Below are positions 36,401 to 49,038 of a stretch of DNA of 49,103 nucleotides, in pieces. Each line of letters starts with the position of its first letter. Position 1 is the stretch's first letter. The stretch comes from Apostichopus californicus (Eukaryota; Echinodermata; Holothuroidea; Aspidochirotida; Stichopodidae). Position numbers and translations under genes: made by a program. A model generated the notes under the pieces. The model did no database searches. It had not been told where the DNA came from and saw nothing but the letters and a program-made list of their open reading frames with translations. The stretch lies in contig JAIPMN010000287.1 in the NCBI GenBank assembly GCA_020650975.1, positions 826 through 49,928 of the forward strand, in the 5' to 3' direction.

Positions 36401-39400
36401 AATCAAACATTGCTTTATGAAAGATCATCAGTCTATGCCCCAAATATGCTAGAAAAGTCAAATACTGGTCATTTATGTTCAAACCTCTATAGGCAATTTA
36501 CATCCACCTTCAAACCTCAGAAAGACATTTAGTCATCTAATTTGAATACTCCTCCAGAAAATTGTTGTGAAAACTTAAGCAATTTTTTGGCAAGCTATTA
36601 AACTGGAAAACATTTAAGAGTGCTAAGTATTTCAAGGGGAATAACATTGTGAAAAGTAAACAGTCCAACACACCTGTCTACGAAATTACAAGGGGGAGAC
36701 TCAAGGGGCGAAATTGTATAAAGAGGACTATAAAAAAACTTTTGCTTCACATAAAGAAGTTCATGATGATTTTTTACTCATTCACATATTTATAAAAGTG
36801 AGTCTATGGGGGAAGTTTCAAATTGTGATGAGTCAATCAAGGTTTGTAGGGCCAAGGCATCGCTTGAAATCACTAGTTAAACATCATTTTCTCGGGTTTT
36901 CTGAAAAAATAAAAATGCAATGTTTGTATATAAAACAGGAAATTACAAGACAAAGTCTGTCAAAAGAACAAAAGGAAGTTTATACTACAACAAGGATTCT
37001 AACCCTGGGATTTAAATTAATTTACCATTCAGCCTCCAGAGCGATCCATCCTCAAAATAGTGGCCCATTCCTTACCTTCACTTTTTCCCTGAACTTCATT
37101 CTTTTGAAAATGCCAAAGACAAAATCCAAAATAAAAGTGAGAACTTTTAATTAACAGAGTGTGTAGCGATATAAGTAAAGAAGGAAAACACTGTTTCACT
37201 TGAGTGTGGTTCTGGAAAATAACATCATCGCAAGAAGTGGCTGGACAACCGAATATACAGGTCTTGGGGGCCACTGAAAAGATCAAAGGGCCACATTCAG
37301 AGACAGACTGTCTGTCTTACTATGTAACTGAAACTGTTCCAGTTATGGGTGAACGAGTTGGTTGTCCCATCAATTAAATATTTTGTACCGATCACTCCTT
37401 TGGAGCGGGAAACATTGAGAAGATGTGACTGGTAGGTTCATGTCCTTTGACCTCTCCCTCAGAGATATGCCATTTCATATGACCCTTTTACCATGTAAAT
37501 GATATATTCACTCCCTTATTATAGCAACCAGGTACCAGTCAGCCTTCTGTGAAAGCTCTCCTGGCTTTTAGCGGGCCTAGTTCCTCAGCAGGTCATGTGA
37601 CCAACTACATCTTAGTCTGTGATGACCAAAACTGTCTGCATATCCTCCAGCAAGGCACAAAAGTATTAACTTTATCAACTCCTGGACCTGTCACTGCAGT
37701 AAGATTCATTCTTATTTCATTTTAAATTAATTCAAGACTTAAGTTTTCTTGATATAATGTTCTGAACCGGGGACATCAAACATACGCACCTTTTTGTAAA
37801 TCTTTACAAGTTTTCAGAGACAAGTTATGACACTTCATACATAACGTGATGTTGTTTCCTATAGGCTATTACTGCTCTCTCTGCAATGTCGTCATGAAAT
37901 CCTAACACATAGAATATATGAGAAGTTGTAGCCTAAGCTTAAATAAGAAAAATAGTCAGACGTGGCCATGCAACCCTATGAATGGATAATTGAGAAGACA
38001 AATGTAGAGTACACTTCTACACGAGTTATACGCGAGCGGTACTGTAGACTTGTTTTTTCTCGTTTTGGCCGTAGATGTGTTCTGGTATATTCCAAGGCAG
38101 CTCTGGAGAAATCGATCAAAGGTTCATTTCAATGAAAGAAGTCGCTCTGGGATGTCACAATGGGACAATTTACATCATGAAAGAATTCAAGGTACCTTGT
38201 CACATGTTCATCAATTTATATGTAAATCTTTTCATACATTATAGACCTCATCAGAAAATGTGAGAATTTTTAAAATGAAAGAGATTAATTTATTCAGCAG
38301 GTGCAGTCACTCTTAAGCCACTCAACACTTACCTACCTCCTCATAACTTTTGCACTCTTCTTGTGCCTTTTGAAATGCTATCCTCTTCCTTTCATCTGCC
38401 AGTCGTTCATGGTTTAGATTCAAGTTATGTAGTATTCCATGATAATTGCTAACCTATGCAGATAATGTACAAGACGTTCAACACACGATGCTTTACTAAA
38501 GCTGGGACACTGCCATACACCGCTCACCCTCTTCAAGACTTTTTTTTTCGCTGTAAGCAAGCTTTTAGAGAGATCACATATTGTCGAATAGAAAACCTGC
38601 GAATTCGATGGAGCATTTGTTGCAGTATGATTTGTGAACGACCTCAAGCAAACAGGTAATCAGCGTACAAAATTGACAATACGATGGGACACCATAATTT
38701 GATTCAGTTATTTGCTAAAAGAAAGCTATCAGCAAAATTCTTCTGTTGAATGAAATCCAATGTACAAAACAACTGTTGTAGTGATGCTTTGTTTGACTAA
38801 TTCCATCGCGAAAGCTTCAAGAGTGGATTTAATGCACATCTCTTAATTAACCAAATTGAATGAACTAAATGATGAGTGGTTGTTAAACCAATTAGGGGTG
38901 TTCCTCATGGACTGTGAAAACCAACATAAGCTTTTCTATTTTACATAAATATTTTATTCATAACAGATCGATAAGATATGTCTCTTTTCTAATTTATTTT
39001 TCCTTTTTTCCACTTTGGAGAAATTGAAAAGTTTATAATCCCAAGAGAATAAATAAGTCTGACTCTAACAGGCATTAATACATTTCGGTAGACAAACTGC
39101 TGAAGCTATTTGGGCATTTTTTGATTATTAATATCTTGCAGACAATCATCGCATCAATAGCAATCAGACACCTAGCATCTGTCATCGGTAGCATTTTAAT
39201 CGCATAAACAGATCCGATGATCTGATTATGCTCTCAGTTTATCCACTTATAGCCAAGGATGAGATAAGCAGGCGTATCATGCGAATTTAATGGATCCTGG
39301 TCTGATTAGAGGAACCGTCAATGGTCAGTATCGGAATAGTAGCGTATGTCTTTAGTTGACTTGTGATGATTTGACTGTGAAATATTTATGTGTTTTCATA

Positions 39401-42400
39401 CGTCACACTGGGACATTTTATTTTGTTTTATAGTACCCTTTGAATGAAAAAATTATTTGCAAGTTTACTAAAAGACCTACTTAGGGAGCTTTGAAGGTGA
39501 CAGTGAGAAAATGAAAAAAAAAATCAATATATTTTGGCATTAATATATTGAGATATCCATATATATCCAAATGTAAGATTTTTTTTGGGAATATGTGAAT
39601 GTCTTAATTGTTGGATATTAAGATAGTAAGATCTCATAGCGTTATCTGAATATCTTAACACCGACCTAGTTAAATATTATTCACACCCTCCCTCAGAAAA
39701 TATCCATAGAAAATGTTCTGGTTTGCGAAGGATATATCTGCAGGAATTGTGTACAGTAGGATACGTTGCAATATTCTGTCTGCCAGTGAGGGGGTAGGGG
39801 GCGGGGGGGGGGGTAGGAGGATGGAGATGATGGCAGATTCCTGTTGATTTTGGGGGAAGGCTGAAGTTCATGGAAAAGCACTGCCTATAGGATATAGCCT
39901 TCTATTTACACCTAACTGTGATAAAGATCGATCTTATGTCTGAATATCTAATTGATTCTCAGATATTTAACTATTAACTTTTAGCTCCATACTTTAGCTC
40001 TGCTTAAGGTTTGTAGATTATTTTTTTTCTATTTCACTTTGGTTGCTGTAATGAGAGTAATACTGTATATGCAGCTAATGTGTAGGCGGTGTTGAGGGGG
40101 CGCTATTACATATCGTAATGATGTGGTAAAGTGGATCAGATCAGTGACAGTTACAGTGTAATTCAGGAAATGTGTTTTGTTATGAAATAGTTTACACAAT
40201 CGATACCTTTGAAATATTTATTCATATTCTGATTTCAAACGGGGGCACAACCACTTATGAATATGGGAATCTTCAGCCTTCCCCAAACAATCAATGGGAG
40301 TCATCCCCACCCCACCCCCCTGCACAGACAGTATATTGTAAAATATTCCAGTGAGCAGTATATAAATATTTAGCATATATGTGCAGTAAAACCTAAAAAA
40401 GATCAAAAATTCTCATCGTTTGAAAAGGTGCAAAATATAGCAATTTTCACCTAAGCACCAACCATCTCACCAAAATGTCATCGTACCCAAAAGGGTAGGG
40501 GTCCTTCCCTGGACAACATAACATATTCTCCCTCCACCCTCACCTCCTCACCCACATTGCCAAATGGTGGTTGCACCCCTGATATCAGTGGCTATCCCTA
40601 GACCTGAAAGTTGCATTAAGTAAGTATCAAACTGTCCATCACATGGTTATTGTCTGAAATTAACTCGACAATAAGAAAACACTGCCTGTACGTGTTAATA
40701 CGGAATGGAAATAGTTCACCCATCATTCTGATCTTCCCTTTCCCTTGTAGATTTTGCCACAAGCATATGCTAATATACAATTACCCATCATGCATCTGAG
40801 GCAGCTCCCGTCAGTACGGGATGATGGACTGGATTCCATACTCTGCGCTGGTCAGTTCAGAGCTGTGTTACTTCTTCACAACGGTCAGGTAAGTTTATCC
40901 GGTACATTTTGCTCATGGAGGAAACCAAGTGATATTTTCGTCCGTCTTTCCTACAAATGTAAACTATAAAATAAAACTAGTTAGCTAGCCTAAGAACAAG
41001 AAAACACTAGCAACCACAGCCACAACTGCAGTTTACTGGCAAGAGGATAAATGTAAGATGGTAAATTTGCAGGCAACAGTTACAATGTTTCAAGTTTATT
41101 AGAGATTTATCTCAGAGAAGAGTTTGGGGAGGGGGGACTGTCATCCCTAGTTACTGGCAGTGGAAACTGTGTCAACGGTAACAGTCGCAGCAAAAGAGAT
41201 CTGTCCGTAGGTTGGAAAGACTTGTTACACACAATGTGCAAAGTCTGTGAAGTTTAGTGCTGGATTTTTATACCAGAACGTCCAACCATGGTCGTGACCA
41301 TTTTTAAGTAACAAATTGTTCCACTTGACATTAATTCTACCACAAGCTGAAAACTCCATAGCAACCAGTATAGAAAGCAAACTCATGGTTTTGCACTGTT
41401 TGTGTTTTTGTAAAACTTGTTACAAACCACCAGTTATTTGGTTACATCATCTTTTGCTATTTAACAGGAAAATGGGAAATATTCTTGCCAAAACTCGACA
41501 AGAATATGGTGAAATTCTACATAACCAGAGAAATCTATCTGTATAGCATTGATTCCCAGCATTTTTTTACCATTGTTTGTTTATACCAATCTGTCGAGCT
41601 ACTGCAGACCCAGGACATTCTCCATGGGCCTAATTTATACAAGTATTAATATTATCAGTGAGTGATAAGATATGCCATGGCCTACCTGTAACATTGCTGA
41701 ATACATGCATATGAGTCATCAGTATAAACCTATACTTTACCCAGCATGAGACAATATGGATTGGCAATAACTTTTAACAGTGAATTCTTTGATGAAATGA
41801 GATTCATAATCCATTGCAATCATGTTCATAATCGATTTTAATCATGCACAAATTCAATGATAATTGTTTCAATTACTTACCTGCCAAATTATACGGTTTA
41901 ACCCTGAGACTCATGGTGAAACTCTCAAATCTCACGTGGACAAATCTAAAGCTGGCAGAATAAAGTAATACAGATTTACAAGTGTGGAGTCGTGAATATT
42001 ATTCGTTGTTAGAAAGTCTAAGTAATGAGCTGTACATGACTGCAGAACTTTCTATAAAATTCCAATGGTCATATGATATCGTCAGATTCATTGATATAAA
42101 CATTTTTTTTAAGAAGTGGCTGTTTGGCTAGTCTTAATTCAGTAAAATCATGGTCTATCAAGCAAAAGTATTACTTGCCTCTGTGTGATATCCCACTAAT
42201 ATATAGAAAGGTAAACACTGCCCTCTAAACTCAACCACACATTCTTACCTGTACACTTTGAAGTTTTAGTGTCAATTATTGTTGCATCATTATAGGAATG
42301 TGGTTATTTAATGATCAATTTTGTTTTTTAAATTGGGGGGGGGGCGGGGGAGGGGAGAGGGTTCATTGTTTGTGTGATATAATTGTGATAAATATAAACA

Positions 42401-45400
42401 GTATTTTTTGGGGGAAGTTATGACCTCTTAAAAGACATAAAATAGTCAAATTGATTTAATATTTTGTTGAGTTTTCAATCCATAAACGGGAGCCCTTGAT
42501 TAGGCCAAATACAAGCACTAATAGCATCTGTCTCAATGATCCCATTTCCTTTACTTTTCTTTTGGCAAAGGAAACTTACAAAGTTGAATTGATTGAAACC
42601 GCATCCAAGTATCGGATCAAACTTTTTGTTCCATTTATGAAAATGACAGTGATTTCGTGTACAAAGACCTTTTTTTTTTCCCCCTGCACCTAAAAGTTGA
42701 AGCAAGCGCAGTTCAGCGATGCCGAATAAAGAAGTTTTAAATTGGATTCATGATTTTATGAGATCTCTCCACCTGATTTGATTGCTCCTTTCTTTTTGAT
42801 CTGTATTTCTCGCTCTTGACATCTTCATTTGGCGTGGGAAGTCATGTGTGCTTCATTTGACAAGATCCTTCCAAAATGCAATAAAAATAAACTTTATAGC
42901 CTATCAAGAAACATCAAAAGAGATCGCCAAGTGGGTAAATGAATAATTCAGTCTGAACGCTTGATCATCAAAGCCAACAATTTAAAGCAACAGACCAGCT
43001 AGATGATCGTTACTTTGAAAACGGTACAAACTCACTGTATATTCTGTCAGATTTTATCTATTTTCAGCCCCATAAACATGAAAAATTATTGCATTTTCTT
43101 TAAAAAAAAAAAATTACAAACAAATTTCCTCTAGCTCATAAATGTGCAGTTATGTGCTAGTCGAAACTTAAAATTGTTTTTTCACAATGTAAATTTTTTT
43201 GTCTCGCATCCGATATGCAAATTAGGGCGAAATCTTGTTAATCCTACCACGAAAGTGGTATATGCATAGATGTTGTTGGTGTTAGCTTTAATCTTACATA
43301 GAAACATAAACTGTGTTGAATTGTCCCATTCTGGTGGTAACATGAACTGAACTTTTGAACACAGGACAAAGGTGTGCGAGAACACATCATCTCTTAATCC
43401 ACCAAAATCACATCAAAGAGTGAAATTTACAAATGTCACAGGTAGGTTTGAAAAAATATATTACAATATCACAACTTTGTTAGACACAGAAAGGTTCTGT
43501 ATAAAGTTTTAAAAACTAGCCAGGTACATATCCAGAGGGTGTGGGGTGTACACTCCTTGCCCCCTTATTAACCCCACGGGTTGTACACTCCTTGCCCCCT
43601 TATTAACCCCACGGGTGTACACTCCTTGCCCCCATTAACCCCACACAAAACCTTAGGTGAATTATAATTATTAGCACAATGTTGCAATCCAAAACTAATT
43701 AAATACTTAATTTATAGAAGATGTGACAGGATGCACAATTTAAGTACTAAAAATTGTAGGTATTTTTTCTCAAGGTGGAGCTCCAACCCCCCCCCCCCCT
43801 ATGGATAGATACCTTTTCCGTGTCTTCTCCTGAAGTGAAAAGCAATGACCTTCTCTATGCTGCTGTTGTATAGGGGCTCATTAATTATGGTTTTACTTTG
43901 TAGCTGTGTTTATAATTTGTTCATCCTTAATTATTTGTTCGTGATCAAGGAAGAATTTTTGGATCATTGTTTGGGACCCTTGAATTTTATCATGAACAGT
44001 AGAAAATTAGACCAGTTTAAGCACTTTATTGTATTTTAAGCCTTGTTTGGAGAAAAAATGCAGTTTAAGAACGACATGGTTCTATTCGAGTGAGCTATGA
44101 CAAGTTGCAGACTTTTTTATCTTGTTTCATCTTCACATCTTTGTTTATAGTCAACAAGTAAATCAATGACTAATAATGCCAGACATATCTAACAACTGTC
44201 TTACATTCTCTTTTCTGATTTCCAAGAAGCAACTAATGAATATTTAATTAATTTCATATTTAAATGACTCAGTCTGCCAATATTTACAACTTTTTCTTCT
44301 CTAAAGTCTTCTTGTATATATTTCAAGATAAATTGAACATTATTGAATGCTTTTGAGCATAATAAATTATCAGTTTTGATGAGAATCATGTGGGTGTGGT
44401 TATCTATATTTGAGTGTTGTGGTTCAAGTTTATATAAAATTGTTAAACTGGACAAAATTATGTTTTCCATGAAGTTAGCATTAAGTGTATCATTCAGAGA
44501 ATTTACTTGCCATCATTCCACACCCCCCCCCCCTACCTCCTCCCAATAAATAGAAAGACCACAACCTGTCACCATTAATCAAAATGTTGAGATAACATTT
44601 ACCGCATACCCATATGCAGGGGGTAGCCCAAGTGAAGAGGGGGGAGGGGGAGTTGTGATAGATGTGTATAGATGAATCACCGAAGTTTCAAAAGTCAACA
44701 TTTTCCTGGGTAGAGAATGGTATTTCCTGTTACAGAAGTTTCTACAATAACTATCACCATACAAATTTATATGGTTGCAAAATATAGCACCATTTTGCAT
44801 AATGTACAAAATTAGACCCATCCCCCCCCCCCTCCTCAGTACACTTAACCACTCTGTGGAAAATCCTGTGTACGGGCCTGGTTACTGTTACTCCTCAAGT
44901 ATTTCTTACACACAATTATACTGAGTTGTCTAAATGGATCTCATTAATATGTGGAAATAATTTGGAAAGGTGTAAGGAGCCCAAAAAAGAATTTTCAGTT
45001 TTTAATATATGTTTTAAATTTAGCAACAGTGATGATGATCGTAACTATAACGGTTAGGAAATCAGTTTGAACGCTCGTGACTAGACTGAACGATGAGGAT
45101 TAATGGCAAGCTGAATCTTATATAGTCTGATAATTTACAGATTAGAGCATAAAATGTGTTATTCACGCCCCTATTGGTTTTAGAGTCACAAACTATAAAT
45201 AACAACCCAAAACTACCGAGGAGCACAGACATCGACAAAACGGTGATAAGTAATTTTAGTATTATAGTACAATAGGTCATTATCTTGTCTAATGGAGTAA
45301 TGTTTCCAGGTGTATTGAGTAAACTTAAGTAGAGAAACCAAGATTAAGTGAACAACACAATCGGGCACTGTGAGCAGAATGCAAGGGGTGGTTGTAGGCT

Positions 45401-47408
45401 TTGTAGCTAGGAATTTCAAGGGGAGAGATCTAACTTAACTAAGAAAAACATTCTAGTTGGTCTGATGGAGTATTTAATTCATAATCTCTATCCTTTAATA
45501 GATTGAGGAGGGCTGAGGCGATGTCAGTTGGGAGCATTTTTTTTTTTTTTGGAGGGGGGTGAAGATGGAGGGGGGTTATAACAGATTGTCCCTTCCTGTC
45601 AGCATTAACCCTTGGTGAAATACAAAAATTCTGCCCCCTGTCTGCAAATCCTGATCAAGGATTATGAATTGGTATTTTGGATTTCTCATTTCAATGCATT
45701 GAAAGTTTTTTTTCACCAAAGCTAGTTATGTGTAAGATATTCCTTCTTTTCTCACTTTTTCTATTATAATTTTTTTTAAATTTTTTTTTTGAGACTTTCC
45801 TAGCATTTTCAATTTTAATGTTATCAATGATTAACTCTCTGCTGTTTTCAATACTGTGGTTGAATAGAAAGGTAGAAATCGCTTAATCCTGATTGATCAC
45901 GTCTGACAGATTTCTCATGAATAATGCATGAACAACTAAATGAACCTATGTATATTCATTGCATTTGTAAAAATTTTTGCAAGTTTTGTGAGTCAATGGA
46001 CTATATCAGGTGCTATGCAGTTTCATTCTAAAGATAGAGCTCAAAAACCAAAACGTTCCATAAATTTTAAAGACGACAGTTTAAAAACTACTACTTTTAC
46101 TGTAGAGCAATCCCTATGTCACAAATGTTACCTTAGTCCGGTGGAGTTACATCCCCATTTGTTTCACCTCTCATCACAGATTCACATGAAGTTACATACA
46201 TGTGAAATGTACCTTACAAATTAAGAACTTGTTCTTCTGGTCCGAAAAGGTTCATACCAGTTAACTCATGTGCTCAACAGTTTCATGACAATAATGACTT
46301 CAGCCCCAATTCTTATATGCAAAAGTATATTAAAGGCTAGATTTATAATGCTCTCCAGAAGTATTACACTGCAAATGTAACAAACTGCTGAGACTATTAA
46401 CCACCAGTATTGGTTTCTTAGTATAAAAGTATAAAAGTGCTTCAACTTGAAGTCCATTTTTGCATTAAATTGATAAACATGCACAGAAAGGGATGCTCTT
46501 CCCGATGGCCCTTTAACTGTCCAAATATCAAGATTTACTCAATAAATATCGGAAGGCCTGTCTGGTAGTATACCAATTTTTTTATGAGATGTACAAGTTT
46601 AAGAGACGTCGTTGATGATCGGTTCAGGGAATCAAAACCAGAAAACTTGATCCACCCTCAACCTTGGTCCAATATATTAAGTCTGTAAATCAAGTGGTGA
46701 TGAGGGTGTTTGGTCAAGTGAAGTGTCACGAGCCCCTTCGAAAAGGACATAGACCCCAAATAGGATTCATGGTAATTAGTCTACTTAGAGATTCTGCAAA
46801 AAAGATGGTTTTCTTGGCAAGTTAGTGCATGTTTATGAAGGAATGCATAGAGGAATTTGAACTGTTACAAGAAAAATCATAGTCTATGAAATTTTATCCC
46901 TCGAAATGAAGAATATTGTCAAATGATTATACAACATATCAGCTGCATTTGTTGTTCCTGACTGGAAAATAAGGACACTTTTTACAAAAACAAAATATAT
47001 ATATATATATATGAGTAATTTCAGAAATAAGAATTTTTCTAAAATGAGAAGCAGGTGTATATGCTATTTATCTTTCTCTCCAGTTTGGTTTTCAAGGAAC
47101 TCCAATTATTGACTTTTTCTTCAATCAGGGAAAAAATTTTTCTTGCTTTTATTTTTCACCGTTTGTTTTGCATTTATGTTTAATAAATGGCCTTTTGCCT
47201 CGCTGCTCACTATTTATACCACCGGTCTCTTCCGCATCATTCCCAGATGTGTCCTTTTTGTTTTTTTCTTTTCCTTTGATCCGTACAGATTCTCTCAAGA
47301 TACGAGGTTTCTGACCTAGTGGTGACCATGGAAACATGTAAAAATGATACCGACGAGAGTGTAGAGAGTTTTATCGGTTGTCGAGATAAGACACTATACA
47401 GTCTAAAG
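33211..47408 (+). CDS. Unidentified beta-propeller-like protein (exons 33211-33402, 34321-34516, 36189-36298, 37525-37698, 38075-38191, 40751-40888, 47289-47408)
   Basis: Seven plus-strand exons join with consistent phases (0,1,0,0,0,0) into an open frame of about 349 residues, with GT-AG borders throughout. I do not recognise the family. Each exon holds one short hydrophobic-strand/turn/strand signature: GGEDGAVRLYQI, SGDSRGTMTIL, AGDSGGLLSAV, CDDQNCLHIL, GCHNGTIYIM, AGQFRAVLLL and GCRDKTLYSL. This suggests a seven-bladed propeller of the WD40/FG-GAP type seen in BBS subunits or FAAP100, though I cannot match it to any of them. There is an internal repeat: LSNGQILDRRHLSD in exon 2 and LHNGQILSRYEVSD across exons 6 and 7. 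No signal peptide or membrane segment is seen. The start exon is not found, and the 3' end is unsure (candidate last exon at 48295). Confidence 0.72.
34321..34516 (+). CDS. Propeller gene exon b
   Basis: Acceptor TGATACAG, donor TTAG|GTGAGT; 196 bp, phase 0 in and phase 1 out. It reads PWKCLESKGGPIQSLTLHDV, then IDVISGDSRGTMTILSNGQI. The overlapping longer open frame from 34209 is in another frame and loses the propeller signature. Confidence 0.75.
36189..36298 (+). CDS. Propeller gene exon c
   Basis: Acceptor CGTTATAG, donor AAG|GTTAGA; 110 bp, completing the split codon from exon b. It reads GNTAIVAGDSGGLLSAVLPF and then LWKLKLRPEDSVAK. Confidence 0.78.
37525..37698 (+). CDS. Propeller gene exon d
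   Basis: Acceptor TTATTATAG, donor GCA|GTAAGA; 58 codons, phase 0. A Ser-rich loop is followed by YILVCDDQNCLHILQQGTKV and TLSTPGPVTA. No Met-started open frame reveals this exon; it was found from splice phase. Confidence 0.78.
38075..38191 (+). CDS. Propeller gene exon e
   Basis: Acceptor TGGCCGTAG, donor AAG|GTACCT; 39 codons, phase 0. It contains EVALGCHNGTIYIMKEFK, close in style to the ACRNGNIYIL blade of BBS1. Confidence 0.8.
38192..40750 (+). other. Intron of the propeller gene
   Basis: 2.6 kb with no supported exon. A G-run lies at about 39803-39812, and a C-rich tract at about 40306-40320. Many short open frames are A+T-rich and have no recognisable motif. Confidence 0.7.
40751..40888 (+). 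CDS. Propeller gene exon f
   Basis: Acceptor CCCTTGTAG, donor CAG|GTAAGT; 46 codons, phase 0. It reads ILPQAYANIQLPIMHLRQLP, then DSILCAGQFRAVLLLHNGQ. Confidence 0.8.
43546..43644. repeat. 34-35 bp tandem repeat, three copies
   Basis: GTGTACACTCCTTGCCCCC plus TTATTAACCCCACGG-type units start at 43546, 43581 and 43615; the third lacks a few bases. Confidence 0.92.
46994..47012. repeat. AT dinucleotide microsatellite
   Basis: An (AT)n run of about nine units. Confidence 0.9.
47289..47408 (+). CDS. Propeller gene exon g
   Basis: Acceptor TCCGTACAG, donor AAG|GTAACA; 40 codons, phase 0. It reads ILSRYEVSDLVVTMET, an acidic loop (NDTDESVES), then FIGCRDKTLYSLK. Joined to exon f it rebuilds LHNGQILSRYEVSD, which echoes LSNGQILDRRHLSD of exon b. 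Confidence 0.78.
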
Positions 47409-48294
47409 GTAACATGACCCAGGGGTAGCCTGATGCAAATAGAGTCTTGATGAAATTCTAGCAGCCTGAAGAAATGTTGGCTAGCAAGTAAATTGTCTGA
47501 GCTTCCGGCATCCGTTCTTTCGACCAGCAACAAAACAAGACAGGAGAGAGGTGTTTCATTCTCGCGTTTGAGAGCGAAGGAATCAAAAGGAGACACTTGA
47601 TGGGAAATTGGATCTAGATGTTGTGTTACTTTTTCTTTCTCTTTTTTTTCTTTACTTTCTGTGAGAGTAGCGGTTTATATGTATACTGTACACGACTCAT
47701 CGCAGAAATGGTTTCGATACCTGTCTGGCCGTGGAGTATAATTTTTATCGTATTAGTGTTGCACACTTTGTGCCAAATGAAATTTTGTAATTGGACTGAT
47801 TGGTACAAGTTTGTGTTAATAATGTGTTTGTATCTTTAATTGCTAGAGTTAATTAATCAATTGTGTTGTATGTGTCACTCTATGAGACTACATTAAAATG
47901 GATGTATGTGTGTTATGATACAAACAGATTCATTGTCTGGGATTGGTATATGGGATGTTTAGCTCGTTAACAGATCGTTCGTCTCACATGAAAGTCCCCG
48001 GATGCAGACATTTGAAATTTGGGTAGTATATATATACAGTACAAACTGCAATGCCATTCTCCTCTCCACAATGTACTTTCCTGATATAGACCATTTCGGC
48101 ATCAATCACTCCTAACTGACTGCATCATTTCTTTCTGTTCTGTTCTTTTCTTGTGAACTTCACCTGTAAACTAACCCTCATCGCTTATTTCGAAATGAAT
48201 GAATGATTGTTGATATGTTTAAATCACTCCGTCATTTTCTTCATCCATTTTACATGTTTTCTTATCTCTGTTATGTACGGCTCTGTGTTGACAG

Positions 48295-48354
48295 GTCCAA
48301 AGTATGATTAGTAGTCGGTGTAGATTAGAAAGCCCGCGTACACTGAACAGATAA
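48295..48354 (+). CDS. Candidate terminal exon of the propeller gene
   Basis: Acceptor GTGTTGACAG, phase 0 as required after exon g. It would add VQSMISSRCRLESPRTLNR and then TAA. The short length, the weak pyrimidine tract and the lack of any homology make this a weak call. Confidence 0.22.
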   Translation, partial: VQSMISSRCRLESPRTLNR

Positions 48355-49038
48355 TATATATCAAGATCGGGCATCTACGGGTCAGGATTTATAAATGACA
48401 GGTGATCATCGACAGAAACGTTGATTAGTGAATGATGTATTCTTGGCTTCCTATGGATGGTTCAAAGTAGTTGGATGGAAGCTCACCAAATCCAGGAAAT
48501 TGAAATTGAAATAGATGTGAGCATTTGTTGTTCCTGATTATGTTCATAGAAAAGAAAGGAGTAGATTGTTGTAACGTGACTTGTGTTTCATGTGTTATCT
48601 TGCTGAAGGCATAATAAATTATAGTAACAATAAGGCAAGGTACATTCACTAGATAACAATCAGGTGTGGAAAGAAAGGGATAAATTTGTCATACTTCCTG
48701 GTAAGGGATGGTTGTTAGGGAATTTAAATCTCCTCACCCAATCAATGCAAGAGTAAAAACTTCTCAAATATATCATAAATTTGCAAGGCATATGTTTTGT
48801 TTTGTTTTGTTTCTTCTCTTCAAAAACACCGGACTATACGAGATCAAATATTATAATAATACCACACAGCATTAATGTGCACCGCGGTCTAAAATAAATA
48901 TCACAGAATCTCTATCAGACTAATGAGATTTCTAAAGACAATGGAGTAAGTTCGGGAAATGTTTACAGACATGCGACTTGGTTAAATTCACTTACTGGAG
49001 GATGTAAGTTAACATGAGATGCTTCAAATTCTCAATCC

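Larger units (their letters stand above)
40889..47288 (+). other. Large intron (6.4 kb) of the propeller gene
   Basis: No supported exon. Contents: a G-run at about 42337-42350, a three-copy 34-bp repeat (43546-43644), C-runs at about 43788-43798, 44522 and 44822-44832, a possible transposon end near 44860-44880, and a T-rich/G-rich mixed tract at about 45537-45560. A weak C2H2-like peptide at 46090-46220 was considered and not accepted. Confidence 0.7.

Noticed and set aside
46090..46224. Zinc-finger-like peptide (CHKC ... HMKLHTCEMYL)
   Set aside because: It has a CxxC, an HxxxH and a linker-like end, but the spacing between the pairs is about 18 instead of 12 and the frame has no neighbouring fingers. 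It could be a decayed C2H2 relic, but chance is not excluded.
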